Part shown: positions 20,809 to 29,907 of the stretch, piece after piece | Layout of the letters: each line of letters opens with the position of its first letter | How positions within the stretch are numbered: the first letter of the stretch is position 1 | Assembly: GCF_000967965.1 (NCBI RefSeq) | Contig: NZ_LACC01000009.1 | Span: 62,001-126,000 of the forward strand | From: Pseudomonas fluorescens | GTDB taxonomy: Bacteria; Pseudomonadota; Gammaproteobacteria; Pseudomonadales; Pseudomonadaceae | DNA length: 64,000 bases | Direction of reading: 5' to 3' | The notes under the pieces: model-generated | What the model was told of the DNA's origin: nothing | Database searches by the model: none | The model's input: only the letters and a program-made list of their open reading frames with translations | Position numbers and translations under genes: made by a program

Positions 20809-21894
20809 TCAGTGCATCAGGGTTTGCAGGGTGAACGGGTAACGCCAGGACGCGGGACGCCCCTTGGCCGAGAGTTTGTGGAAATCCACGCCGAAGTCCT
20901 GCGCGGTGCCCATCGCCAGCAGCCGCTTGGCCTGTGTCCGATCGATCAGCTGCAATAACGGGATCTGGCGGTCACGGCCACCGTATTGGCTGATGTCCAC
21001 GCCTTCATCGTAGTCATGCAATTGCACCAGCGCCCAGCCACCGAGGCTGAAGTGCCCGCCCAGCAAGACACTCAGACGACGGTCCAGCAGTGCCTGCAAC
21101 GCCGCGGGTGAAGTGTTGATCGCGCCGAACAGCACGCCTTTTCCTGGCACACCTCCGGCTTCGACATACGCCTGCATCCCACCGAACGCCATCTCGTCAT
21201 TCGCGGCCCAGACCAGCGCCGTCTGCGGGTAGCGCTTGAACAACAACCGGGCCTGCTCATAGGCACGCTGCCGGGTCCAGCCGCCGTACACCAACTGCCG
21301 CAAACGCACTTCCGGGTGCTCGGCCAAGGCACGCCGCAAGCCCTTCTCGCGAAACTGCGCGGACGGGGTGATCTTCAAACCGGAAAAAGCCAGCAAGTCG
21401 ATGGTCTGGCCGGGGGCCACCGGGCCATGCTGTCGGATCAGTTCCTTGAGCATCAGGTAGCCGCCCTCCTCGTCATTGGGTACCAGGCTGCCGAGCAAAT
21501 CGGGGTACTTGTCAGGTTGGGCACCGATCAGTTTCGTCTGATCCGGGGTCAGGGCGTTGTTGACCATGAACAGTTTTACCCCACTGCCCTTGGCCAGCCG
21601 CAGGATTTCGGGGGCGATGTATTGCTCGTTGACGAAGACCAGGTAGTCAGGACGATGGTGGCCCTGAAGGGCTTCGCGAGCCTGGCGGAGGGTGTTTTCG
21701 GAGACGCGGTCGGAATACTGGATGCTCAAGTCCATCCCCAGGTCGGTCGCCGCGGCCTGCATGAACTGCGAATAACTCACCCAAAAAGCTTCCGTGGGGG
21801 TTCCCGGATTCAGGAACAGCACTGACGCCGCCTGGGCACAGGGTCCCACGACCATGCCCAGCGTCAGCAATACGCCACACAGAAACTTCAACAT
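20809..21894 (-). CDS. Periplasmic binding protein, sugar-type (PBP1 fold)
   Basis: A 361-residue exported protein. The signal peptide (MLKFLCGVLLTLGMVVGPCAQA) is followed by an ABC-type solute-binding domain beginning ASVLFLNPGTPTEAFW. Features of sugar-binding PBP1 proteins are visible (FVNEQYIAPEILRLAKGSG, WAANDEMAFGGMQAYVEAGG). No permease or ATPase gene is adjacent, so it may feed another transporter or act as a sensor partner; orphan PBPs of this sort often serve two-component or diguanylate cyclase systems. The ligand is unknown. Confidence 0.8.
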   Translation of the reverse strand: MLKFLCGVLLTLGMVVGPCAQAASVLFLNPGTPTEAFWVSYSQFMQAAATDLGMDLSIQYSDRVSENTLRQAREALQGHHRPDYLVFVNEQYIAPEILRLAKGSGVKLFMVNNALTPDQTKLIGAQPDKYPDLLGSLVPNDEEGGYLMLKELIRQHGPVAPGQTIDLLAFSGLKITPSAQFREKGLRRALAEHPEVRLRQLVYGGWTRQRAYEQARLLFKRYPQTALVWAANDEMAFGGMQAYVEAGGVPGKGVLFGAINTSPAALQALLDRRLSVLLGGHFSLGGWALVQLHDYDEGVDISQYGGRDRQIPLLQLIDRTQAKRLLAMGTAQDFGVDFHKLSAKGRPASWRYPFTLQTLMH

Positions 21895-22010
21895 TGGTCG
21901 TCCGAGCCCCCGGAAATTCGCCGCGCATTATAGCCAGCGGACGACCGTAAAACGGCGATTTTTCCGGTATTTGTCAGACAATCGTCGGAACCGGGCCCGG
22001 ACGGGGTCGC

Positions 22011-22124
22011 TTACTGATGACTGACCCAGAATACCGCCGTCCCCACGACCAGAATGATCAGGAACAAAATTGCCCATGCATCAACGGTGCTATCGCTTTT
22101 CCTTGCTTTGGTTGGGTTGCTCAT
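22011..22124 (-). CDS. 37-residue single-pass membrane protein
   Basis: ATG at 22124 preceded by AGAGGCG, giving a 37-residue peptide that starts MSNPTKARKSDSTVD, continues as a hydrophobic helix (AWAILFLIILVVGTAVFWV) and ends SHQ before TAA. The charged head plus single helix and the ribosome binding site support a real gene. It is divergent from cysI. Function is unknown to me. Confidence 0.72.
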   Translation of the reverse strand: MSNPTKARKSDSTVDAWAILFLIILVVGTAVFWVSHQ

Positions 22125-22269
22125 TGCATCGCCTCTTGTCGGTTTTATCGGTGATTGCATAAAGACACGAGCAGAGTAAAGACGACGATTGCCCGCATCA
22201 CAAACAGGGTCTTTGCAACAACGATTCTCATTAGGCGATTTGGTTCTTTACATATGCTCAAACATCACT

Positions 22270-22297
22270 TTTACGCATAACTGCAAACTGGTATCTT
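22270..22297 (+). promoter_or_regulatory. Weak candidate promoter for cysI
   Basis: The 293-bp gap 22125-22417 has an AT-rich stretch before cysI. TTTACG (22270-22275) and TATCTT (22292-22297) are spaced 16 bp. CysB activation would be expected from family knowledge, but I could not identify a convincing CysB site. Confidence 0.25.
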
Positions 22298-22417
22298 GCC
22301 CCGGCTCCGTAGGGAGTGCGCGGCCGTGCGCGCAGAATTGCCGAGGTTTTATCGGACGCCAGCAAGCCAAAAAATGCCGCTGTTTCCGACCGGCCCAAGC
22401 CTGAGAACAGGACTTAT

Positions 22418-24076
22418 ATGTACGTATACGACGAATACGATCAGCGGATCATCGAGGACCGCGTCAAGCAGTTCCGTGATCAGACCCGACGCTATCTGGC
22501 AGGCGAGCTGAGCGAAGAAGAATTCCGCCCCCTGCGCCTGCAAAATGGCCTTTATATCCAGCGTTTCGCGCCGATGTTGCGAGTCGCCGTGCCTTACGGC
22601 CAACTGACTTCGCGCCAGACGCGAATGATGGCCAAAATTGCCCGCGACTACGACAAGGGCTACGCCCACATCAGTACCCGGCAGAACGTGCAGTTCAACT
22701 GGCCGGCCGTGGAAGACATTCCGGACATTCTTGCCGAACTGGCCACCGTGCAGATGCACGCGATCCAGACCAGCGGCAACTGCCTGCGCAACGTCACCAC
22801 CGACCAGTTTGCCGGTGTCGCCGCCGACGAACTGATCGACCCGCGCCCATGGTGCGAGATTGTCCGCCAGTGGACCACGTTCCACCCGGAATTCGCCTAC
22901 CTGCCGCGCAAATTCAAGATCGCCGTCAACGGTTCGACTTCCGACCGCGCCGCCATCGAAGTCCATGACATTGGCCTTGAGCCCGTGCACAACGCCGCTG
23001 ACGAACTGGGCTTCCGTGTGTTGGTCGGCGGCGGCCTGGGCCGTACGCCGGTGGTCGGGGCATTCATCAATGAATTCCTGCCGTGGCAAGACCTGTTGAG
23101 CTACCTCGACGCCATCCTGCGGGTCTACAACCGCTATGGCCGTCGCGACAACAAGTACAAGGCGCGGATCAAGATCCTGGTAAAAGCGCTGACGCCTGAA
23201 GTCTTCGCACAGAAAGTCGATGCGGAAATGGAGCACCTTCGCGGTGGCCAGACCACATTGACCGAAGCCGAAGTGCAGCGCGTCGCCAAGCACTTCGTCG
23301 ACCCGGACTACAAGGCCCTGGAAAACCAGGCAGCCGCACTGGCCGAGCTCGACCAGCAGCACCCGGGCTTCGCCCGTTGGCGCGTGCGCAACACCCTGGC
23401 CCACAAGAAGCCGGGCTATGTGGCCGTGACCTTGTCCCTGAAACCGACCGGCGTTGCACCGGGCGACATCACCGACAAACAGCTCGACGCCGTGGCCGAT
23501 CTGGCCGACCGCTACAGCTTCGGTCAACTGCGCACCTCCCACGAGCAGAACATCATCCTGGCCGACGTCGAGCAGGACAAGCTGTTCGCCATGTGGGGCG
23601 AGTTGCGCGAGCAAGGCTTCGCCACGCCGAACATCGGCCTGCTGACCGACATCATCTGCTGCCCGGGCGGCGATTTCTGCTCCCTGGCCAACGCCAAGTC
23701 GATCCCGATCGCCGAATCGATCCAACGCCGTTTCGACGACCTGGACTACCTGTTCGACATCGGCGAACTGGACCTGAACATCTCCGGTTGCATGAACGCC
23801 TGTGGTCACCACCACGTCGGCCACATCGGCATCCTGGGGGTGGACAAGAAAGGCGAAGAGTTCTATCAGGTTTCCCTCGGCGGCAGCGCCAGCCGTGACG
23901 CCAGCCTGGGCAAGATCCTCGGCCCGTCCTTTGCCCAGGAAGCCATGCCTGACGTGATCGAAAAGCTGATCGACGTGTACATCGAACAACGTACCGAAGA
24001 CGAACGCTTCATCGACACCTATCAGCGTATTGGTATCGATCTCTTCAAGGAGCGCGTCTATGCAGCGAGTAATTAA
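22418..24076 (+). CDS. cysI: Assimilatory sulfite reductase, hemoprotein (CysI-type)
   Basis: Reduces sulfite to sulfide with six electrons in cysteine biosynthesis, using sirohaem and a [4Fe-4S] cluster. The 552-residue product has the repeated sulfite/nitrite reductase layout. STRQNVQFNW and TSGNCLRNVT lie in the N-half. The cluster and sirohaem cysteines lie in CCPGGDFCSLANAK and SGCMNACGHHHVGH. It starts at ATG 22418 after AGGA. No CysJ flavoprotein is next to it; in Pseudomonas this gene pairs with the DUF934 gene that overlaps its end. Confidence 0.95.
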   Translation: MYVYDEYDQRIIEDRVKQFRDQTRRYLAGELSEEEFRPLRLQNGLYIQRFAPMLRVAVPYGQLTSRQTRMMAKIARDYDKGYAHISTRQNVQFNWPAVEDIPDILAELATVQMHAIQTSGNCLRNVTTDQFAGVAADELIDPRPWCEIVRQWTTFHPEFAYLPRKFKIAVNGSTSDRAAIEVHDIGLEPVHNAADELGFRVLVGGGLGRTPVVGAFINEFLPWQDLLSYLDAILRVYNRYGRRDNKYKARIKILVKALTPEVFAQKVDAEMEHLRGGQTTLTEAEVQRVAKHFVDPDYKALENQAAALAELDQQHPGFARWRVRNTLAHKKPGYVAVTLSLKPTGVAPGDITDKQLDAVADLADRYSFGQLRTSHEQNIILADVEQDKLFAMWGELREQGFATPNIGLLTDIICCPGGDFCSLANAKSIPIAESIQRRFDDLDYLFDIGELDLNISGCMNACGHHHVGHIGILGVDKKGEEFYQVSLGGSASRDASLGKILGPSFAQEAMPDVIEKLIDVYIEQRTEDERFIDTYQRIGIDLFKERVYAASN

Positions 24077-24554
24077 AAACAACGAAGTCGTCGACGAAAC
24101 CTGGCACCTGCTGCCCAAGGATTTCAACATCGACGAGATCAGCAACTGCGACGACCTCATCGTGCCGTTGCAGCTGTGGCGCGAACACAGCCGTATGCTC
24201 CTGGCCCGCGACGGCGGCCTGGGCATCTGGCTGGACGCCGATGAAGAAGCCGAGGAAATCGGCGAAGACGTGGCTCAGTTCCAGGTCATTGCCCTGAACT
24301 TCCCGGCATTCACCGACGGCCGCAACTACTCCAACGCCCGCTTGCTGCGTGACCGTTACGGTTTCAAGGGCGAATTGCGGGCCATTGGCGACGTGCTGCG
24401 TGACCAGTTGTTCTACATGCATCGCTGTGGTTTCGACGCGTTCGCCATTCGCGCCGACAAAGACCCGCACGAAGCCCTTGAAGGCCTCAAGGACTTCTCG
24501 GTGACCTACCAGGCCGCTACTGACGAACCGCTGCCGCTGTTCCGTCGTCGCTGA
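24060..24554 (+). CDS. DUF934 protein, sulfite reductase partner
   Basis: A 164-residue soluble protein of the DUF934 family, starting MQRVIKNNEVVDETWHLL. The ATG at 24060 lies inside cysI, overlapping its end by 17 bp in another frame, so the two are translated together. The family is almost always found beside cysI-type sulfite reductase genes in proteobacteria and is presumed to help that enzyme; its precise role is not established to my knowledge. Motifs seen include GRNYSNARLLRDRYGFKGELRA and FYMHRCGFDAFA. Confidence 0.88.
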   Translation: MQRVIKNNEVVDETWHLLPKDFNIDEISNCDDLIVPLQLWREHSRMLLARDGGLGIWLDADEEAEEIGEDVAQFQVIALNFPAFTDGRNYSNARLLRDRYGFKGELRAIGDVLRDQLFYMHRCGFDAFAIRADKDPHEALEGLKDFSVTYQAATDEPLPLFRRR

Positions 24555-24560
24555 CCGTCA

Positions 24561-24595
24561 CGCCTTGAACCCCGGCACGGGGTTCAAGGCGTTTT
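24561..24595 (+). terminator. Rho-independent terminator of cysI operon
   Basis: CGCCTTGAACCCCG, loop GCA, CGGGGTTCAAGGCG: a perfect 14-bp stem followed by TTTT, directly after the DUF934 gene and 10 bp before the convergent LRR gene ends. Confidence 0.92.
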
Positions 24596-24605
24596 CACCC
24601 TCCCG

Positions 24606-27600
24606 CTAAAACAGCGGATAGTCGGCCAGCGGCATCGGCCGCCCCAAGGCGACCCAATCGCGGTACAGCCGGACTCGATCCTCCAGCACCACGAACAACC
24701 GAAACGGATTCTCGGCATCCGCCATCCGCGTTTCGACACACTGACGCAACCAGCCCCACAACTCTTCTGACGCATCCGCTTCCTGCAGCAAGCGCCACAC
24801 ACGCGCCTGCAGCGACCGATAGCCGACCTGGAAATCCGCCGTCAGGCTCAATCCATCCATGACCCGCAGCAACGTACTGCCCGATGGCAGGACGGCCAAT
24901 CGTTGCCAGATCTGTTGTCGCGCCAGGCGCACGCTTTCATCGCCCTCCTCTAGCCAGGGCGTCGCACTGCCATAATCGGCACCCGGCTCACTCAGCCACA
25001 GATTGATACCGGTGCGTTCGCGATGATCCACCAGGCGCAACAAGGTCTCTTCATCCGTCAGCGGATTACCCCACAGTTTCACCCGGTCCCTGGAGACCGC
25101 CTGAATCAGTATCGCGAAGGGAACCCGGCTGATCCGGTTGCCTCGCAAGTCGAGCGCGGTGAGGTACGGCTGATCGGCGATGCCAATCGGGCAACGGCTG
25201 ATCCCGGTGTTTCTCAGGTTCAATACACGCAACTCATTCATCCCCAATACCACGGGCGGGACAGTCAACGGGTTGTCACTCAGGTCCAGCGTTTGCAAGC
25301 TCACCAGATCACGAAACTGCGAAGCCGTGTTCTCCCGGAGCTGAAGAAAGGTGGACCTCAGGTTGAGCGTTGTGAGTCGAGTCATTTGCCGAACCGGTGC
25401 AGGCAATACCCCCTCCAGCACGTCGTCTGCATTGAGTCGACGCAGATCCACGCGTTCCAGGTTCAGGGAGTGCAGATTGGGGAAACTTTCGAGAAAAGCG
25501 TTCAGGCTCTCGCGCTCGACAAGATGCAGGCCCTGCATCGATAGCTCGACGACTTCATTGAAGCGAACGTTCATTGTCGGCAAGCGATGGAAGTCCTCGT
25601 ACCCCAGGTCCAGTCTGTAACCGCTGCACACCTCGCCGGACATGACTCGATTGATCTGGGGCGGGCATTTTTGCCAGATGCTCATCAGCTCGTCGCCCAA
25701 TTCATTTCGCGCTTCACGCTCGCAATCGATCACGGTTTGCAGCAGTTCGACATTGTACGCCGCCACCTGCTGAGGACTCATGCCTGCGGCGGCATCATCG
25801 CCCACCGCCAGAAAATCCACATCCATGTCATCGGCATCCAGCGAGGCCTGGTCGGCCCAGTGGCACAGATCGGCATGCAACTGCTGCGCCTCGAGCGTCA
25901 GGCGATCCACCAGCGCTTGCGCCCGGGCACCCGCCGTCAGGAGCAACTCGTCCACCTGGGCATCGGTGAATTCCGGATACAGATCCTTGACCTGCAAGCG
26001 CATGATTTCGTGAGCCAGCACAGCGTCCTGTGGCGTGTTCGGAAAGCCGCCGCCGCGCAACCCCCTGGCTTCGAAGGGCAACCGCGAATCCATTCGATTC
26101 AAGCCGAGTATCAGCTCGGAGCGAGACAAGGCGCGCCCGCCAATGCGCAGGCGCAACTGGCTGGCCGCGTCTGGCGAGTTAAGCGACATCGCCGCGCGTT
26201 CCTCCCCAGACAACAGATCGACCAGCGCGGCAAACAGATCCGAACCTTCGCCGTCGGTAGCCGCCACTGTGGCATACCGATAGCGATCACCGACCTTGAT
26301 CAAGCGCCGGCAATCCGCGGAATCGAACGGGCCGCAACGGTCCAGGACCCGGCCACTGATTGACCCGTCGAGCACCTCAATGCGTAGGTCTTTCGGCCAA
26401 CCGGGCAGGCGTTCCAGGGAGTGCAACGCCAGGACATCGGAATCGGGATGACTGACCGAACGCAAGTACAGGCCCTCATAGGCCCGGTTGAGTCGTACAT
26501 GCTGCTGATACTCGCGTGCCTTGCTGTCCAGACGCTTGAACAGTTGCAGCACCTCGTCAGCATCGACAGGCCGATTGATGTCGACCCCGGAACGGTCGAG
26601 GATCTGCTCCACGGCATTTTTCGGCAAACCCTGGTATTCGCGCTGAAGCAGGCGAATCCAGTCCTGGTCCGAGTGCTGAAGCGCCTGATAGCGGGCGTTA
26701 AACAATCCGGCCCGTGCTTGCGGATCGGTGACGGTTTCCAGTTCCTGATCGAGCTTGAAGCGAGTGATGGTGTCGGCAAGCAAAGGTGTCGGCGCGCGGC
26801 CGGCCTGCATAAGGCGCAACATGTCGTCGTCGACCGTGCTGATCCGGGCGATCTGCGCCAATACCTCATCGCTGAAGCCAGCAAGCGGTGCGCAAACGCT
26901 TCGCATCAGCTCCACACGTGTCGACACCGGCACCGATACCGATCCGGGTATGGGTTCGACCGGCGTTTCGGGATGCGACTCGCTCCCCGGCTCCCCCGAA
27001 TCCTGCAGCGTTCCGGCGATTTTTTCTTCACCCTTGAGTGCCGCCACCGCCCCGGCCAGCGGGAGCGCATTGAGCAAGCCGAACACCGTGCGCGTCACGC
27101 CCTCGGAGCGCTGCTCCGGCGCTTTGCCGTTGATGGCCTGATCGAGGCCGTAACCGGCGTCGATCAGGCCGGCCAGCACCAGCACGCCCTCACCTCCCGG
27201 AATGAACAATGCCAAAGGCCCCAGCCGGTTGATCCACTGCACGAGCGGCTGCACCACCGCGCTCAGGTTGTCGCGATTGACCTGGGCATCGTCACGGATG
27301 GTTTTGACGCTGGCCATGGAGGCCTGCTTCATGGTCAGTACCAGTTGCGCGAACGGATCGGTGTCGGTCGACACACGCTCAAGGTCGATATAGTCCTGCG
27401 GGTCCCAGAAACCGTCGTTATTGAAGAACCCTGCGTTCTTTTTCAGCCAGTGCTCCTTCGGGTAAACCGCCATGCCCTGCAACGCCGTCAACACGCCCGC
27501 ATGGAAGGTGCCGTCTTCACGATCGTCCTCGGCAAAATGCGCGACCAGCGCTTGCCGTGTGGCGGCACCCCTGGCTTGGGCCACGATCCATTGGCGCAGG

Positions 27601-28493
27601 TGCGGCAAATCGGCGAATTCATGCAAGGGTGAGGAGTTGCCGGGAATATTCAGCAAGACCCGGCCACTGTGACGGTGGCGGTAACACCAGATATCGTCCG
27701 ATGTGTAGCGATAGATCGTCAGCCGACCGACCTCGATCGGCGCACTGACACGAGTGGGCGCCTGCACCTGATCGATGGTCAACGCACCCCAGACCTGCTC
27801 CGCTGGCAAACCGGCGGCCTGCATGGCCAGGGCCAGGCCCTCCTGACTCAAGCTGCCCTCCTGATGTTGCAGGCAGGCGCTCATGATAAAGGCGGCCTTG
27901 GCCGAGGTTCTCAGATCGTAAGGCTGCGCCTGGACGATTCGCTTATCGGACGGCCAGGCGCGATCAAGGTAAGCCTGATAGTGGGTCTGCAGATCCAGAT
28001 CCCATACCCACTGTTTGAACGCCGCCGGCCTCAGGGCAATTTGCGTTGCCGGCCCATACACCTGAGGCGTGGTCTGGCGATAGATGCCTTCGTAGGTATG
28101 GTGGTTGCCGTTGCCGTGGTCGGCGAATTCATCGACATGCTCCACGATACGTATGGACGGGCCGACATCGGGCGGTGTGAACAAGCCCAATAGGCTTTCG
28201 GCAAAACGCCCGTCACCGACGCTCTGGTAGTTTGCCAGCAACGCCTGCACCAGGGTTTGCGTGTTTGCCACCTGGCCTTGCTCGATACCGTCCTGCGGCG
28301 GGTGCCCGCGGTAGCGGTAATCCAGGGTGACCAACAGGGCGTTTTGCGGGTCGATGTCTTGCCCCCACTTTTCCTTGATCAACTGTGCAGCGAACTGCGC
28401 GGGAGACTGCAGCAAAGCCGCGCTCACCACAGACTCCAGTGTTACGCGCAGCGGCATATGTTCGGCATGAAGCGGTGTCCGATGGTCATTCAT
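24606..28493 (-). CDS. Large LRR protein, NEL catalytic region lost (toxin-like paralogue)
   Basis: A 1295-residue relative of the NEL protein at 13790-20416. It has the same type of N-terminal toxin-like region, with a hydrophobic segment (GPLALFIPGGEGVLVLAGLI). A single LRR block covers about 978-1145 (LNLRSTFLQLRENT, LDLSDNPLTVPPVVLGMNEL, LDLRGNRISRVP). A helical piece then matches the start of the NEL region (ARVWRLLQEADASEELW beside RRVWTVMEAAASNSELR of the paralogue). Where the paralogue has THGTCVDGR this one has ETRMADAENP, with no Cys, and it ends about 40 residues later. It is therefore probably not a ligase. Start 28493 was chosen for sequence continuity (weak GGAA upstream). Confidence 0.82.
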   Translation of the reverse strand: MNDHRTPLHAEHMPLRVTLESVVSAALLQSPAQFAAQLIKEKWGQDIDPQNALLVTLDYRYRGHPPQDGIEQGQVANTQTLVQALLANYQSVGDGRFAESLLGLFTPPDVGPSIRIVEHVDEFADHGNGNHHTYEGIYRQTTPQVYGPATQIALRPAAFKQWVWDLDLQTHYQAYLDRAWPSDKRIVQAQPYDLRTSAKAAFIMSACLQHQEGSLSQEGLALAMQAAGLPAEQVWGALTIDQVQAPTRVSAPIEVGRLTIYRYTSDDIWCYRHRHSGRVLLNIPGNSSPLHEFADLPHLRQWIVAQARGAATRQALVAHFAEDDREDGTFHAGVLTALQGMAVYPKEHWLKKNAGFFNNDGFWDPQDYIDLERVSTDTDPFAQLVLTMKQASMASVKTIRDDAQVNRDNLSAVVQPLVQWINRLGPLALFIPGGEGVLVLAGLIDAGYGLDQAINGKAPEQRSEGVTRTVFGLLNALPLAGAVAALKGEEKIAGTLQDSGEPGSESHPETPVEPIPGSVSVPVSTRVELMRSVCAPLAGFSDEVLAQIARISTVDDDMLRLMQAGRAPTPLLADTITRFKLDQELETVTDPQARAGLFNARYQALQHSDQDWIRLLQREYQGLPKNAVEQILDRSGVDINRPVDADEVLQLFKRLDSKAREYQQHVRLNRAYEGLYLRSVSHPDSDVLALHSLERLPGWPKDLRIEVLDGSISGRVLDRCGPFDSADCRRLIKVGDRYRYATVAATDGEGSDLFAALVDLLSGEERAAMSLNSPDAASQLRLRIGGRALSRSELILGLNRMDSRLPFEARGLRGGGFPNTPQDAVLAHEIMRLQVKDLYPEFTDAQVDELLLTAGARAQALVDRLTLEAQQLHADLCHWADQASLDADDMDVDFLAVGDDAAAGMSPQQVAAYNVELLQTVIDCEREARNELGDELMSIWQKCPPQINRVMSGEVCSGYRLDLGYEDFHRLPTMNVRFNEVVELSMQGLHLVERESLNAFLESFPNLHSLNLERVDLRRLNADDVLEGVLPAPVRQMTRLTTLNLRSTFLQLRENTASQFRDLVSLQTLDLSDNPLTVPPVVLGMNELRVLNLRNTGISRCPIGIADQPYLTALDLRGNRISRVPFAILIQAVSRDRVKLWGNPLTDEETLLRLVDHRERTGINLWLSEPGADYGSATPWLEEGDESVRLARQQIWQRLAVLPSGSTLLRVMDGLSLTADFQVGYRSLQARVWRLLQEADASEELWGWLRQCVETRMADAENPFRLFVVLEDRVRLYRDWVALGRPMPLADYPLF

Positions 28494-28627
28494 GTGCGTT
28501 CCATGGCAACTGTTTTTTGGAACACCAACATAACCAGCCACTGCCTTGCCGAAAGCAGGAACGGTCGCCTGCTGCCTACAGAGATTTCGCCGGGCCGTGG
28601 AGGACATCGGGCAAGCATTCGCAGGCA

Positions 28628-28654
28628 AAAAGAAAACCGGGGCATATGCCCCGG
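28628..28654 (-). terminator. Rho-independent terminator after sohB
   Basis: CCGGGGCATATGCCCCGG (28637-28654) is an 18-nt perfect palindrome; on the minus strand it is followed by TTTTCTTTTT, a good terminator 30 bp after the sohB stop. Confidence 0.88.
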
Positions 28655-28683
28655 CTGGATGTTTTGTTGTATCTCCTGGCCCG

Positions 28684-29706
28684 TTACCAGAAGCGTTGCT
28701 GGGTCAAACGGCTCCACCAGCTCAGCAGCACGCGATCGACCGAGCCGCTGGCGGCCATGCCGATGCGTTCCGGCAGGCTTTTGCGTTCGGCGTAATGCAA
28801 GTGATAGAGCTCGGACTTGCTGGCGCGCTCGGCGAGGTATTCATCGCTGGTCTTGAGTTCGTCGACCAGGTGTTTGTCCAGCGCCGCGACGCCGAGCCAG
28901 ATTTCGCCGGTGGCCACTTCATCGATCGCCAGTTGCGGGCGATAGCGCGACACGAAGTTCTTGAACAGTTGATGGGTGATGTCCAGGTCTTGCTGGAACT
29001 TCTCCCGGCCCTTCTCGGTGTTTTCGCCAAACACGGTCAGGGTGCGTTTGTATTCACCGGCGGTCAGCACTTCGAAGTCAATGTCGTGCTTTTTCAGCAA
29101 GCGGTTGACGTTGGGCAACTGCGCCACCACGCCAATCGAGCCAAGGATCGCGAACGGTGCGCTGATGATCTTCTGCCCGATGCACGCCATCATGTAGCCA
29201 CCGCTGGCCGCGACCTTGTCGATGCACACGGTCAAGGGCACGCCGGCCTCACGGATACGCGCCAGTTGCGAGGAGGCCAGGCCGTAGCTGTGAACCATGC
29301 CGCCGCCGCTTTCCAGGCGCAGCACCACTTCGTCCTTCGGTGTGGCCAGGGTCAGCAAGGCGGTGATTTCGTGGCGCAGGCTTTCGGTGGCCGATGCCTT
29401 GATATCGCCGTTGAAATCCAGCACGAACACCCGGGGCTTGGCCTCGGGCTTTTTCTTCTGTTTCTTGTCGGTTTTAGCCTGGGTCTTGCGCAGGGCCTTG
29501 AGCTGGTCCTTGTCGAGCAAGGTCTGCTCCAGGCGTTCGCGCAGCCCTTTGTAGAAATCATTGAGCTTGCTGACCTGCAACTGGCCCGACGACTTGCGCC
29601 GCCCCTTGCTGCGCAAGGCCGCAAAACTGGCCAGGACCACCAGAATGGCGATCACCAGGGTCACGGTCTTGGCCAGAAAAATGGCGTACTCGGAAAAAAA
29701 CTCCAC
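28684..29706 (-). CDS. sohB: SohB, inner-membrane S49 peptidase
   Basis: A 340-residue signal-peptide-peptidase-like serine protease of family S49. An N-terminal membrane helix (LAKTVTLVIAILVVLASFAAL) is followed by a Lys-rich linker (KTDKKQKKKPEAK) and the protease domain. The catalytic Ser is in VAASGGYMMA and the Lys is probably in AGEYKRTLTVFG, the Ser-Lys dyad of the family. Length fits Pseudomonas SohB. It is monocistronic with its own terminator. Known as a periplasmic-side protease that suppresses htrA defects in E. coli. Confidence 0.95.
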   Translation of the reverse strand: MEFFSEYAIFLAKTVTLVIAILVVLASFAALRSKGRRKSSGQLQVSKLNDFYKGLRERLEQTLLDKDQLKALRKTQAKTDKKQKKKPEAKPRVFVLDFNGDIKASATESLRHEITALLTLATPKDEVVLRLESGGGMVHSYGLASSQLARIREAGVPLTVCIDKVAASGGYMMACIGQKIISAPFAILGSIGVVAQLPNVNRLLKKHDIDFEVLTAGEYKRTLTVFGENTEKGREKFQQDLDITHQLFKNFVSRYRPQLAIDEVATGEIWLGVAALDKHLVDELKTSDEYLAERASKSELYHLHYAERKSLPERIGMAASGSVDRVLLSWWSRLTQQRFW

Positions 29707-29907
29707 AGGGACTCCTCAAACGATGCGCGGCTTGAACGCGCGCGGGATACCTCCAGCATACCCATGCGCCGACCTTGCGACCAGCCGTGAAAGCGCTGGC
29801 AACAGGCCTGCAACGGGCATTTCAAACAAGCGTATGTTTTTTCATTGACAGCACACCGCCATCCTCATAACCTCGCCAAACCTTCAACGTACCGGGAAGA
29901 CGCGGAC

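Noticed and set aside
24060..24076. cysI-DUF934 overlap as a frameshifted single gene
   Set aside because: The two families are known as separate proteins, each has its own expected length, and overlapping start/stop is ordinary translational coupling.
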